Shown here: positions 1 to 9,024 of the stretch, piece by piece
Numbering within the stretch: the first letter of the stretch is position 1
Layout: each line of letters starts with the position of its first letter
Origin: Sphingomonas echinoides ATCC 14820
GTDB taxonomy: Bacteria; Pseudomonadota; Alphaproteobacteria; Sphingomonadales; Sphingomonadaceae
Assembly: GCF_000241465.1 (NCBI RefSeq)
Contig: NZ_JH584235.1
Coordinates: 830,118 to 894,117, forward strand
Length of the DNA stretch: 64,000 bases
Direction: 5' to 3'
Position numbers and translations under genes: made by a program
Notes under the pieces: model-generated
What the model saw: only the letters and a program-made list of their open reading frames with translations
Told to the model about the DNA's origin: nothing
The model's database searches: none

Positions 1-400
1 GCAGGCGTGTGGGCATACCATCCAGCGCTGGGCCCGCCCCAATCCCTGTCTGCGGCACGGCCACACCGTTCAACACCACCACCCCGCCCCGCATCTGGAT
101 CGTATCCCCACCGATCGCCGCCACGCGCGCGACGCGCACGCTGGTGGGCGCTCGGAAAACGATGACATCGCCGCGCTGTGGCCCCGCAGCGCCAATCTGC
201 AGGGGCGCGACCCGATCGTTAAGCTGCAAGGTCGGCAGCATGCTTTCCGACGGTACGTAAAAGGCTCGACCGATCCGATCGCCACGCACCAGCATCACGG
301 CGCTTGGCCCAAGCAGCCAGAACAACCACGCCGCCACTGCCATGCCGGCGGCGCAAATCGCGATGGTCAGCCAGGGCAGGCGACCACCGGATGCGCTCAC
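1..400 (-). CDS. Signal peptidase I-like (S26) protein, partial, apparently lacking the catalytic Lys
   Basis: Reading from a GTG at 398-400 that overlaps the lolD stop codon, the frame stays open to the window edge (133 codons seen). It has one N-terminal membrane segment (about residues 11-35), then [12 protein letters not shown], the S26 box B with the Ser53 nucleophile, then GDVIVFR and a [12 protein letters not shown] stretch that matches the box D region. In LepB-type enzymes that last block reads like IKRAVGLPGD and carries the general-base lysine. Here Ala91 stands in its place, next to a retained Arg. The 4-base overlap with lolD suggests translational coupling. The C-terminus is outside the window. 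The S26-like fold assignment is secure. Peptidase activity is doubtful unless another residue serves as base. Confidence 0.7.
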   Translation of the reverse strand, partial: MSASGGRLPWLTIAICAAGMAVAAWLFWLLGPSAVMLVRGDRIGRAFYVPSESMLPTLQLNDRVAPLQIGAAGPQRGDVIVFRAPTSVRVARVAAIGGDTIQMRGGVVVLNGVAVPQTGIGAGPALDGMPTRL

Positions 401-1071
401 GCCAGCCGCCCCTCGTGCAGGCGCACCACGCGGTCCATCTTCAGCGCCATCCGCTCATTATGCGTCGCGACCAGCGCCGCCGAGCCTTCGCCGCGCACCA
501 GCCGCAGGAATTCGGCCAGCACCACGTCCGCGGTAGCCTCGTCGAGATTGCCGGTCGGTTCGTCCGCCAGCACCAAAGCGGGCTGATTGGCGAGCGCGCG
601 GGCGACCGCGACGCGCTGCTGCTCGCCGCCCGACAATTGGCTGGGGCGGTGCGTCAGGCGGTGGCCGAGGCCGAGCGCGCTGAGCAAGGCGGTCGCGCGC
701 GCATTGGCCTCGGCATGGGTGCGATCGCGGATCAACTGCGGCAGCACGACATTCTCGGTCGCGTTGAAATCGGGCAGCAAGTGATGGAATTGATAGACGA
801 AACCCAGCGAATCGCGGCGCACGCGGGTGCGCCCGTCCGAATCGAGTTTGGCGACTTGCTCGCCCGCGATGCGGATCGATCCGCCGAAACCGCCTTCGAG
901 CAGCCCGACCGCCTGCAACAGCGTGGATTTGCCCGAGCCCGATGGCCCCAGCAGCGCGACGATCTCGCCCGCGCCGACATGCAAATCGACCCCGCGCAGC
1001 ACTTCGATCGTTTCGCCACCCTGGCTGAACGCGCGCGTCAGGCCGGCAACGCTGAGGACCGGTTCACTCAT
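397..1071 (-). CDS. lolD: Lipoprotein-releasing ABC transporter ATPase LolD
   Basis: 224-residue cytoplasmic ATPase of the LolCDE-type exporter, which extracts lipoproteins from the inner membrane and hands them to LolA. The sequence shows Walker [10 protein letters not shown] (42-50), the signature LSGGEQQRV (from about 146), Walker [14 protein letters not shown] (from about 165) and an H-loop [10 protein letters not shown]. The length is typical of LolD. Its start lies inside the end of the permease gene (8-base overlap at 1064-1071), so the two are probably translated together. MacB-type ATPases are similar, but the adjacent LolC/E-type permease supports LolD. Confidence 0.95.
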   Translation of the reverse strand: MSEPVLSVAGLTRAFSQGGETIEVLRGVDLHVGAGEIVALLGPSGSGKSTLLQAVGLLEGGFGGSIRIAGEQVAKLDSDGRTRVRRDSLGFVYQFHHLLPDFNATENVVLPQLIRDRTHAEANARATALLSALGLGHRLTHRPSQLSGGEQQRVAVARALANQPALVLADEPTGNLDEATADVVLAEFLRLVRGEGSAALVATHNERMALKMDRVVRLHEGRLA

Positions 1072-2314
1072 AGCGCAACACCTGCACGGGATCGGTGCTC
1101 GCCGCCTTCAGCGCGGGGTAGAGCGTGGCGAGGAAGCTGAACAGCAGCGCCATCAGCGAAATGACGGTCACTTCGACCGGATCGGTCTTGGAGGGCAATG
1201 TCGTAAGGAAACGGATCGACGGATCCCACAGGTTTTGACCCGTCACCAATTGCACGAAATCGACGATATTTTGCCGGAAATGCAGGAAGATGAAGCCAAG
1301 GATCAGCCCCGCGACCACGCCCAGCGCGCCAATCGTGGTGCCAACCGTCATGAAGATACGGATCATCGCCCCCCGGCTCGCCCCCATCGTCCGCAGGATC
1401 GCGATGTCGCGCGTCTTGGCGCGCACCAGCATAATCAGCGAGGACAGGATATTGAACACCGCGACCAGAATGATGATCGACAGCACGGTAAACATCGCCA
1501 CGCGCTCGACCGAGAGTGCCTCGAACAATTGCGCGTTCATCTGCCGCCAATCCTGAATCACCGCGCGCTGCCCGACTTGCCGGGCGAGCGGGGCGAGGAT
1601 CGTGCCGACGCGGTCGGCATCGTTGGTCTGCAGCTCGATCATGCCGACCGAATCGCCCATCATCAGCAGCGTCTGCGCGTCCTCCATCGGCATGATGACA
1701 TACGCCTTGTCATAATCGTACACGCCGATCGTGAAGATCGCGCCGACGGTATAGCTTACCGCGCGCATCATCGTGCCAAATGGTGTTGATGGTCCTTGGG
1801 GACTGATAATCGTTATCTGGCTGCCGACGACCGCGCCCAATTGGTCGGCCAGGCCCGATCCGATCGCGATCACGCCGCTGCCCGGCTTCAGCGAGGCGAG
1901 CGAGCCCATCACCACCTTGTTGCCAATCGTCCTGTTGCTGCGAATGTCGGACACCTGCATCCCGCGCAGCAAGATACCTTCGACGCGACCGTTATAGGTG
2001 GTCATCAGCGGCTGTTCGATCATCGGCGTGGCGCTGGTCACGCCCGGCGTCTTGTCGGCCTGCGCGACGATGTCGCGCCAGTCGCGCAATTGCCCGGCAT
2101 AGCCCTGCACCACGGCATGGCCGTTGAGCCCGACGATCTTGTCGAACAGTTCGGCGCGGAAGCCGTTCATCACGCTCATCACGATGACGAGCGCGGCGAC
2201 GCCGAGCATCACCGCGACCAGACTGATGCCAGCGACGAGGAAGATGAACCCCTCGCCCTTGCCGGGCAGCAGATACCGCCGGGCGATCATGCGTTCATAG
2301 CGGGAAAGGATCAT
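1064..2314 (-). CDS. lolC: Lipoprotein-releasing permease LolC/LolE
   Basis: 416-residue inner-membrane permease of the Lol exporter. It opens with [19 protein letters not shown], a typical LolC/E N-terminus, followed by a first membrane segment (about 23-50), a large periplasmic domain and three C-terminal membrane segments around the FtsX-like core ([16 protein letters not shown]). The start MILSRYER at 2314 was chosen over an upstream ATG at 2371 because the extra 19 residues are Arg-rich and unlike the family. Only one permease gene is present, as in bacteria that use a LolF-like homodimer. The gene is followed directly by lolD. Confidence 0.9.
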   Translation of the reverse strand: MILSRYERMIARRYLLPGKGEGFIFLVAGISLVAVMLGVAALVIVMSVMNGFRAELFDKIVGLNGHAVVQGYAGQLRDWRDIVAQADKTPGVTSATPMIEQPLMTTYNGRVEGILLRGMQVSDIRSNRTIGNKVVMGSLASLKPGSGVIAIGSGLADQLGAVVGSQITIISPQGPSTPFGTMMRAVSYTVGAIFTIGVYDYDKAYVIMPMEDAQTLLMMGDSVGMIELQTNDADRVGTILAPLARQVGQRAVIQDWRQMNAQLFEALSVERVAMFTVLSIIILVAVFNILSSLIMLVRAKTRDIAILRTMGASRGAMIRIFMTVGTTIGALGVVAGLILGFIFLHFRQNIVDFVQLVTGQNLWDPSIRFLTTLPSKTDPVEVTVISLMALLFSFLATLYPALKAASTDPVQVLRYE

Positions 2315-2838
2315 GGAGCCCGCTCTACGGCGCACATGCAGCGCTGGCAACTGTTGCCCCCTGTTGCGCAAGCGCCACAGCAGCGCCGCAATCGCTACGG
2401 ATCGGCCATATTCCCCATGACAAGCCGCTCACTCACACTTAACGCTTCTGTCACTGACACACAGGCAACGGCCGTGGTTCGGGGAATGCTTTCAGCGCCG
2501 CCGCAAGGCGTGCAGCGAGAGCGAGATGGGGGCTGACGAGCGATCGTCACGCAGGCGTCCGGGTCGGAAACGGCCCGGACGTTTGCGTTTGGGCGAAGGT
2601 GGCCATGCGGGCCACCGGTCCGCGCAGCGGATCGCCCAAATCGGACGGCGGGTCGCCCCTGTGGCGAGCCCGACCGACGGCGGCTTTGCCGTCGGCGCTC
2701 CTCCCGCGTCACACCTCCCGCCCCCGTCACCCCGGCCCTGTGCCGGGGTCCACCGTGCAGCACCCGCGTCGCTCGACTTCGCACGTTCTCCAAGCGGCGG
2801 AGTGGACCCCGGCACAAGGCCGGGGTGACGGCTACGCC
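2315..2838. other. Intergenic region upstream of lolC and downstream of the TonB receptor
   Basis: About 520 bases without a convincing gene. The open frames here are Arg/Pro-rich and overlap one another on both strands. The stretch must hold the lolC promoter. Its right half contains a long palindromic repeat (2726-2829), and the left half includes AT-richer sequence around 2400-2470. I see no RNA gene. Confidence 0.5.
2726..2829. repeat. Palindromic intergenic repeat, copy 1
   Basis: A 28-base arm (2726-2753) and its reverse complement (2802-2829) match at all but one position and are separated by 48 bases. The core is CCCCGGCACAAGGCCGGGG-like. The same arm sequence recurs at 15402-15495 and 19542-19636, so this is a dispersed family. 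The right arm ends about ten bases before the TonB receptor stop codon, so it may also act as that gene's transcript 3' end. Confidence 0.85.
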
Positions 2839-5265
2839 TCAAAACGATGCCGAAATCGTCGCGCCAAAGGTCCGCGGGTCGCCCGGCTGCCCAACGATCA
2901 GCGCGGTGCTGCCCGATTGCGTCGACAACAATTCGAAATAATCCTGGTCGAACGCATTATGCACCCAGGCAAAGACGTTGAAGTCCTTCTTGCGATAGCC
3001 AAGCCGGAAGTTGGACAGCGAATACCCCTCGATCCAGGTGTAAGCCGAAGGTGACGGATTGGACGAAAAGCGCGAGCGCGCGCTGCCGTCATACCCCAGA
3101 TACACTTGCCCGTCCCCGCCGCCGACCGGCACATTATATTCGCCACCGTAGGAGAAGGACCATTTCGAGATGCCGGGCAGACGCTGCCCGGAAATATCGC
3201 ACACCACCGGGCTCAATGATCCCGGCACCCCTGCCGGACCAGGCGTGCCCGTCGTCACCGTGCCGCCGGAGAGCTCGGGCGGGCACGGCGCGTTGGTGAA
3301 TTTCTTGTAGATCGCGTCAGTATAGGCACCATTGAGATACAGGTTGAAGCGCTTGCTCGGGCGGAAGCTCGCGTCGAACTCCACGCCGCGCGAGCGCACC
3401 TTGCCGGCATTGGCGAGATAGCCACGGATCACGGTCAACTGGCCGTTATTCACCGTCGCCTGATAATCGCCGATTTCGGTCCAGAACCCGGCGACGTTCA
3501 GTGTCACGCGGCGATCGAAAAATTGCGTCTTCAGGCCCAGCTCGAACGCATCGACCTTTTCGGGCTTCACCGTCTGCGTGGTCAGATCGACCGCCGTCCC
3601 CGCCGCGTTGAGCGGCAAGCCCGACAAATTGATGCCGCCCGATTTGAAGCTCTTCGCATAGGTCGCATAGCCATGCACATCCGCCGCAAAATCATAGGAC
3701 AGCGTGACATCTCCCGACACGTTCCACGCGCTGAAGCGCGGCGCATAGCTTTGCGGGGCGAGCGTGGCGGACTGGTCAGCGTTCAGCGTGGTGCTGCCGC
3801 TGCCAGTGGTGACGACCGAGACATAGGAGCCGCTCTTCTTGTCATAATTGACGCGGATGCCCGGCTGGACGTGGAAATGGCTGAACGCTTCCCAGTTCAG
3901 CTTGCCGAACACGGCGAAGCTGGTGTTCTTGAAATTGATCGTATTGGTCGAGGTCAGCCCGTTCAGCACCGCCGGGTTGCAGGCATTGGCGGTCGGGGAC
4001 GCGCACCCGCGTGATCCCACCGGCACGTTGCCGGGGTTGAGCAAATACCGGCTCGCTGCCGATCCCTGCACCTGCGACCCTTGGGTGTTGATCGTCTGGT
4101 GGAACAGGAACGCGCCAACCGTGTAATCGAGCTTGTGGGTTCCGTTCGACGCGAGCCGGATTTCCTGTGACACCTGTTCCTGCTGCGACGGGTTCTGCGA
4201 CACGGTGGTGATCGGCAGGCCGATGAAATCGCGGTCATTGGCCGGCTTCCAGTCCCAATAGCGCCATGCCGACACCGAGGTCAGCGTGGCCGCCCCCAAA
4301 TCCCAATTGGTGACAAGCGACGCCCCGCCCACTTCCTGCCGTGAATTGATCGTGGCATCGAGATCGGTGACGCGATCGAACGGGTTGGTGCTGGGCGGCG
4401 CATAGCCGAACGCCGCCGCCAGCGCCGCATATTGCCGGTTCGCCGCGCGCTGCGTGGTGCCGACGCGCGCATAATATTGCGCGCAGCACAACGGGTTCTG
4501 CACGTTGAGATCGCCCGCCAGCGTCAGGCTGAGCGTGTCGCTCGGCTTGTACAGCACTTGCCCGCGAAACCCGATATTGCGCTGGCGGTGGAGATCGGTG
4601 TTGCTGGCCACATCGTAAATCGTGCCGTGCCGCGTCGTCGCCGAGGTCGACAGGCGGATCGCCAGCGTGTCGGTGATCGGCCCCGAAATCGAAGTCTTGC
4701 CCTGTACGAAATCATAATTGCCGACGCTGAGTTCGGCGCGCGCCTCGGGCGTGAAGCTCGGCGCACGGGTGGTGATGTTGAGGGCGCCCGCGGTCGTATT
4801 CTTGCCGTAGAGAGTCCCCTGCGGCCCGCGCAGCACCTCGACCCGGTCGACATCGACGAAATCGAAGGTCGCGGCCCCGACGCGCCCGATATACACGCCA
4901 TCGATATAGAAACCGACGCCCTGCTCGATCCCGTCATTCGTCAGGCCGAACGGCGCGCCCAGCCCGCGAATGTTGATCGCCGAATTGCGCGGGTTGCTCG
5001 AATAGAATTGCAGCGAGGGAACTTGCTGCTGCAGCCGGTTGACGTTGAACGCGCCACTGTCGGCCAGCGTGCGCCCGCTCAGCACCGACAGCGCGATCGG
5101 CACGGTCTGTTCGGTTTCTGCGCGGCGGCGTGCGGTGACCACGATATCGCCCGTATTTGCCTGTGCATCGCCATCGGTCACCTCCGGCGCAGCGGGCTCC
5201 GGCAGCGTCGAGGGTGGCGCGAGCGTCGCATGGGCAAGCAGAATAAGCGGCAAGTGCGCGAGCAT
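2839..5265 (-). CDS. TonB-dependent outer-membrane receptor
   Basis: 808-residue outer-membrane receptor, substrate unknown. The start MLAHLPLILLAHA was chosen because an AAGGGGACG ribosome site precedes it and it opens a signal peptide; an ATG 51 bases upstream gives a non-signal extension. After cleavage there is a TonB box-like DIVVTARRR. A plug domain follows (VPIALSVLSG ... INIRGLGAP ... GVGFYIDGVYIGR ... VEVLRGPQGTLYGKNTTAG), then a 22-strand barrel ending in Phe. The N-terminal pattern and sequence resemble the large sphingomonad receptor group for plant-derived or xenobiotic compounds, but no neighbouring enzyme identifies a ligand. There is no adjacent FecI/FecR pair. Confidence 0.92.
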   Translation of the reverse strand: MLAHLPLILLAHATLAPPSTLPEPAAPEVTDGDAQANTGDIVVTARRRAETEQTVPIALSVLSGRTLADSGAFNVNRLQQQVPSLQFYSSNPRNSAINIRGLGAPFGLTNDGIEQGVGFYIDGVYIGRVGAATFDFVDVDRVEVLRGPQGTLYGKNTTAGALNITTRAPSFTPEARAELSVGNYDFVQGKTSISGPITDTLAIRLSTSATTRHGTIYDVASNTDLHRQRNIGFRGQVLYKPSDTLSLTLAGDLNVQNPLCCAQYYARVGTTQRAANRQYAALAAAFGYAPPSTNPFDRVTDLDATINSRQEVGGASLVTNWDLGAATLTSVSAWRYWDWKPANDRDFIGLPITTVSQNPSQQEQVSQEIRLASNGTHKLDYTVGAFLFHQTINTQGSQVQGSAASRYLLNPGNVPVGSRGCASPTANACNPAVLNGLTSTNTINFKNTSFAVFGKLNWEAFSHFHVQPGIRVNYDKKSGSYVSVVTTGSGSTTLNADQSATLAPQSYAPRFSAWNVSGDVTLSYDFAADVHGYATYAKSFKSGGINLSGLPLNAAGTAVDLTTQTVKPEKVDAFELGLKTQFFDRRVTLNVAGFWTEIGDYQATVNNGQLTVIRGYLANAGKVRSRGVEFDASFRPSKRFNLYLNGAYTDAIYKKFTNAPCPPELSGGTVTTGTPGPAGVPGSLSPVVCDISGQRLPGISKWSFSYGGEYNVPVGGGDGQVYLGYDGSARSRFSSNPSPSAYTWIEGYSLSNFRLGYRKKDFNVFAWVHNAFDQDYFELLSTQSGSTALIVGQPGDPRTFGATISASF

Positions 5266-5399
5266 GAACGTCCCCTTGTTCCGGAGCTTTGCCCCGAGTC
5301 GGCACATAATGCCCATCGTTTGAGGGGATATTCACGCCCTCTCCTTCTTTGCGCCACCAAAGCTGGTCTTTACCGCCGCGAAATTCTGTACCGGCAGGT

Positions 5400-5428
5400 C
5401 TTGAACTGACGCCGAAGCGAACCAGATT
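5400..5428 (+). promoter_or_regulatory. Candidate heat-shock (RpoH) promoter of the Hsp20 gene
   Basis: CTTGAA at 5400-5405, 16 bases, then CCAGATT at 5422-5428. The first hexamer matches the alphaproteobacterial RpoH -35 CTTGAA; the -10 match is partial. A start just downstream would give a leader of roughly 90 bases ending in the thermometer-like hairpin. This assignment is inference from consensus. Confidence 0.4.
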
Positions 5429-5434
5429 CTGCGC

Positions 5435-5527
5435 GTGCGGTGCCCGTGGGGCCGCACCGGGCGGGGTCGCGCAGGTGGCGGGCCCGGCTCGACGTACCGA
5501 CACTCGCTTGTAAAGGAGTTCACCATG
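5435..5527 (+). promoter_or_regulatory. ROSE-like RNA thermometer in the hsp20 leader
   Basis: Just before the start codon, TCGCT (5504-5508) can pair with AGGA (5514-5517) of the ribosome site. G5506 is left bulged, C5503 pairs with G5518, and a 5-base loop separates the arms. ROSE elements upstream of alphaproteobacterial hsp20 genes are defined by exactly this U(U/C)GCU to AGGA pairing with one unpaired G. Upstream, GTGCGG (near 5435) and CCGCAC (near 5452) can form another stem. The predicted role is to mask the ribosome site at low temperature and melt on heat shock. Confidence 0.7.
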
Positions 5528-5995
5528 CGTCAGTTCGATTTGACCCCCTATCGCCGCTCGACCGTCGGATTCGACCGGCTGTTCGACATGCTCGAAGCCA
5601 ATGCCCGGCAGCAGAGCGCCGACAATTATCCGCCCTTCAACCTCGAACGCCTCGACGGCGACCGCTACCGCATCACGCTGGCCGTGGCGGGCTTTGGCCG
5701 CGACGAGATCGAGATCACCGCGCAGCAGAACCTGTTGCAGGTGAAGGGCCGCAAGGACGAGAAAGAGGCCGCATCCTCCTCGTTCCTTCACATCGGCATC
5801 GCCAATCGCAGCTTTGAGCGTCGCTTCGAACTCGCCGATTTCGTGCGGGTCGAGGATGCCCGGCTGAACGATGGCCTGCTCACCATCGACCTGGTCCGCG
5901 AAGTGCCCGAGGCGATGAAGCCCAAGACGATCGCGATCAAGACCGGCACCCCGCTGGTCGCGGTCGAGGATGCCAGCACCGTCCAGGCGGCGTAA
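5525..5995 (+). CDS. Small heat-shock protein, Hsp20/IbpA type
   Basis: 156-residue ATP-independent holdase chaperone that binds unfolding proteins in the cytoplasm. It has a short N-terminal arm (MRQFDLTPYRRSTVGFDRLF, the usual alphaproteobacterial class A start) and an alpha-crystallin domain from about 36 to 130 with YRITLAVAGFGRDEIEI, ANRSFERRFELAD and NDGLLTIDLVREVPE. A tail follows in which KTIAIKT may supply the I-x-I anchoring motif. The start at 5525 has an AAAGGAG ribosome site nine bases upstream; longer frames upstream run through the leader. Regulation probably combines RpoH and the ROSE-like hairpin in the leader. It is monocistronic and ends before a strong hairpin. Confidence 0.95.
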   Translation: MRQFDLTPYRRSTVGFDRLFDMLEANARQQSADNYPPFNLERLDGDRYRITLAVAGFGRDEIEITAQQNLLQVKGRKDEKEAASSSFLHIGIANRSFERRFELADFVRVEDARLNDGLLTIDLVREVPEAMKPKTIAIKTGTPLVAVEDASTVQAA

Positions 5996-6003
5996 CGCCA
6001 AGC

Positions 6004-6045
6004 GGGAGATGGCCGCGCTTCGGCACGGCCATCTCCCCTTCTTGT
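6004..6045. terminator. Hairpin terminator between convergent genes
   Basis: GGGAGATGGCCG (6004-6015) and CGGCCATCTCCC (6026-6037) form a perfect 12-pair stem, followed on the + strand by CTTCTTGTT. It sits between the Hsp20 gene and the convergent DUF3857 gene, which ends at 6049, and could serve both. Confidence 0.85.
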
Positions 6046-6048
6046 TAT

Positions 6049-8862
6049 TTACCGCGCCTTGATTCCATAGCGCGCATAATGCCGGTCGACGCTCGGGGTG
6101 ATCCGCCGGGCGATCTTCAACTCGCTTGCCGCCTCGGCATCGCGGTGGAGCTGTTGCAGCACGATCGCCCGCAGGAAGCGGCTGCTGGCCTGTCCCGGCT
6201 CGGCGGCGAGAACCGCATCGAGATCGGCCAGCGCGTCGTCAAACCGGCCGAGCCGGAACCACACCATAGCCCGGCTATCCAGCGCGGCAGTGCTGTCCTC
6301 GCTCAATTCGATGGCCCTGGTGCAGTCCTTTACCGCGGTATCGAGCATTACGCTGCGCGTGCCCTTGGCCCAGCATCGCGCATTCATCAGGCTGGGAGAG
6401 CCGGGCTTGTCAGCAATCAAGGCGTCGAACTGCGCGATGGCCTCCGTCGGATCGCCATATTCCCCGATCAGGCTGGCCTTGACGGTGCGGAATGTCCTTC
6501 GCATCTCCCCGCCCAGCGCGATCCGCTGATCGAGCAGCGCGAGCGCGCCCGCCAGATCGCCGTTTTCCGCCTTCAGCATCGTCACACGGCCGATCGCAGC
6601 TTCCGATGACGGATCGAGCGCCCGCGCCGCCTCGGCATCCGCCAGCGCGGCTTTGACATCGCCCATTTCGTAGCGCGACGCTGCGCGCTTCAAATACAGG
6701 TCGATCGACGGTTCAATCGCGATCGCCTTCGTCCAATCGGCAACCGCCCCCACGCGATCCCCCGTATTCGCCCGGAAGGAACCGCGCGTGGCATAGGCGC
6801 TGCTGTCGTCGGCGGTGGTGGCAACGATCGCCTTGGCCAGAACCGCGTTGATCGCGGTGATCTGCGACGCGCCAGCGGGATCGCTTGCGCCAATGTCCCA
6901 TTTGCGCGCCGTCGCCACCGGGGCGACCAGACGCGGTGCTCGCGCCTTTGCCGTCGCCACGGCATCGCGCTCGATCGGGATGCGCGCGACCGGCACTTCG
7001 CGGCCGACGGTGTCGATCCGCTCGTCAACCGTAACGACCCCGCCGTCGAGCTTGGTCGTGCGTGAAATTTCGTAACCCGCGACGCGTTCTTTCATGTCGG
7101 GTTCGCCCTCGATCGCGAAGCCGCGCCCCCGGTCGGGCAGACGCAGCCGCAACCGATACCGCATCCCGAACGGATCGCCCGTCGCCACCGGAATCGTCGT
7201 CCACGCCACCTTGCTGCGGTCCGGCGCGAAAGTGACGTTGTCGAGCGCCCGCGCCAGCGCGCGCTTGCGCCGACGATCGTCGGTCGTCCAGGCCGAATTG
7301 ACGATGCCATGCGCCTTCAGCGTGACGTCGCCCGTCGCGGGATCGGGGACCATCGCAGTATCGGAAAACTGCCCTTCGCCAAGGTAAGTGGTGAAAAACC
7401 CGCTGACCGAGTCGCGTTCTTCTTTCTCCCCCATCTGCGTCTTGGCCAAGGTCAAGGCCGCCGCATAACCGCCATGGACCACCGCCACCGCATCCACGGC
7501 ACTCGGCAAATCGACGCTGGCGCTCTCATCGACATCGACCGTCAGATCCACCATCGGCCGGGCGTTGGCGTGGGTCTCGATCTTCAGCAAATCGGCACCC
7601 GCCGCGCGCATCGGCAAGACATAACCGAGCGGCGGTGTGTCGTGGATATCGATCAGGCGCGCTCCACTGCCGGTGCCGTCCAGCCACAGCGTTTGTCCAT
7701 CGATCGTCGCGCGCACCAGCACATGGTTGAACGCCATCGGGCTGGGCAAACGGTCGGGCACGATGTCGCCGAGCCCGATATTGGCGGACACGGGCTCAGC
7801 CTCGATCTTCATCGCCCGCAACAAGGTCAGCAACAGCAGCGTCTTGGCCTTGCAGTCGCCATACCGCACCGCCCAGGTCCGCTCCGGCTTTTGCGGGACA
7901 TAATTGCCGCCGTTCATGCCCACCGCCAGATAGCGGATCTTCTGCTGGACCAGTTCGAGCGCCCGTTCCGCGCGGCCGATCGGCGTCGGGTCGGCCTTCA
8001 TGATCGCGGCGGCTTCCGCCAGGATCGGGTCATTCGGATTGGTCGATTCGGGCGTCGCGTATAGCGGGGCCATCACGCGCGAGACGTCGGCCCAATCCTT
8101 GAACGTCGCCAGTTCGATCAAGGGCGGATGCCGGAAGCGGCCCGGCGCATCCGCGGGCATTTCGGGTTGCTTCGGGGCCGGCAGGGGGATGGTGACTTCG
8201 CTATAGGCACCGTTGCGCACCGGGGTGAGCGTAACGCCCTCGGCGAGCAGCTTCCATTTGGGCGGCGTCGCGGTCGGCCAGGAGAAGCGCATTTTGGCAT
8301 AACCAAGCCGCGTCGGTGCGGCGAACACCGGCATCACGGTCTGCACCCGTCCGGCCAGCGCCGCATCGGTCGTCGTGGTCGACATCCGCAGCCGCAGCAC
8401 GTCGCCGACCTGCAACCCCTCCACCGCCATCGTCGCGGTCAGGATGCCGGTCAGTTCGCGTTGCTCCAGCGTCTGCTCGCGCCGCAACACCGTGAATTTC
8501 TCGCCCTTGGCGAGCAGGTCGATGTGCTCGGCCCCGCGCTGGATGGAGAGTTCGTGGATGATCAGATCGCCCTGGTCGGGCACCCACGGCAAGGCGAGCG
8601 ACGTTGCCTGCGCCAGCATCTCGGGCGATGCGATCCGCGTTGCGCTATCGACATAGGCCCATAACCGCCCATTCTCGATGCGTTGCTGGACATCGAAAAT
8701 CAGGTTCGGCGGCGCGCCCGCGTCGAGCTTGGCGAGGTCGGGCATCGGCGCGGTGACGATCCAGCCCGGCGCGGGCTGATAGAGCGGGGTTTCATTTGCG
8801 AAAGCGATGGAAGGCAGCCCGGCAGCAATAACCGCCAGGCTCACCGAGTGAATGCGTCGCAA
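6049..8862 (-). CDS. Secreted DUF3857 / transglutaminase-like / TPR protein
   Basis: 937 residues with a clear signal peptide (MRRIHSVSLAVIAAGLPSIAFA). The N-terminal half matches the DUF3857 pattern. A transglutaminase-like domain follows with an intact apparent catalytic triad: Cys337 in VRYGDCKAK, His380 in FNHVLV and Asp395 in LWLDGTG. From about residue 690 to 920 there are several TPR-like helical pairs (for example ALADAEAARALDPSSEAA and ALADLDAVLAAEPGQA). The protein is probably periplasmic or surface-associated. The substrate and reaction of this family are not established, and nothing adjacent reveals them. It stands alone, facing away from pyrG's direction only by a 162-base gap. 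Confidence 0.85.
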   Translation of the reverse strand: MRRIHSVSLAVIAAGLPSIAFANETPLYQPAPGWIVTAPMPDLAKLDAGAPPNLIFDVQQRIENGRLWAYVDSATRIASPEMLAQATSLALPWVPDQGDLIIHELSIQRGAEHIDLLAKGEKFTVLRREQTLEQRELTGILTATMAVEGLQVGDVLRLRMSTTTTDAALAGRVQTVMPVFAAPTRLGYAKMRFSWPTATPPKWKLLAEGVTLTPVRNGAYSEVTIPLPAPKQPEMPADAPGRFRHPPLIELATFKDWADVSRVMAPLYATPESTNPNDPILAEAAAIMKADPTPIGRAERALELVQQKIRYLAVGMNGGNYVPQKPERTWAVRYGDCKAKTLLLLTLLRAMKIEAEPVSANIGLGDIVPDRLPSPMAFNHVLVRATIDGQTLWLDGTGSGARLIDIHDTPPLGYVLPMRAAGADLLKIETHANARPMVDLTVDVDESASVDLPSAVDAVAVVHGGYAAALTLAKTQMGEKEERDSVSGFFTTYLGEGQFSDTAMVPDPATGDVTLKAHGIVNSAWTTDDRRRKRALARALDNVTFAPDRSKVAWTTIPVATGDPFGMRYRLRLRLPDRGRGFAIEGEPDMKERVAGYEISRTTKLDGGVVTVDERIDTVGREVPVARIPIERDAVATAKARAPRLVAPVATARKWDIGASDPAGASQITAINAVLAKAIVATTADDSSAYATRGSFRANTGDRVGAVADWTKAIAIEPSIDLYLKRAASRYEMGDVKAALADAEAARALDPSSEAAIGRVTMLKAENGDLAGALALLDQRIALGGEMRRTFRTVKASLIGEYGDPTEAIAQFDALIADKPGSPSLMNARCWAKGTRSVMLDTAVKDCTRAIELSEDSTAALDSRAMVWFRLGRFDDALADLDAVLAAEPGQASSRFLRAIVLQQLHRDAEAASELKIARRITPSVDRHYARYGIKAR

Positions 8863-9024
8863 ATGATCCCCCTTACGTCTTCAAGTCCGGAGACAAGACT
8901 ATGGGCGGACGCGGCGCGAAGCCAGTGCGATCTTTAAGGATTTTTGGTGCGGGCCGACGATTTCAGTCGCGCCCGCTCCTTTTTCGGACTGCAGTCGGTC
9001 TTCCGCCAGACCGCATAAGCGCGA

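Noticed and set aside
304..1140. Long + strand frame opposite lolD
   Set aside because: Antisense shadow of a clear ABC ATPase; composition is Arg/Ala/Gln-rich without motif.
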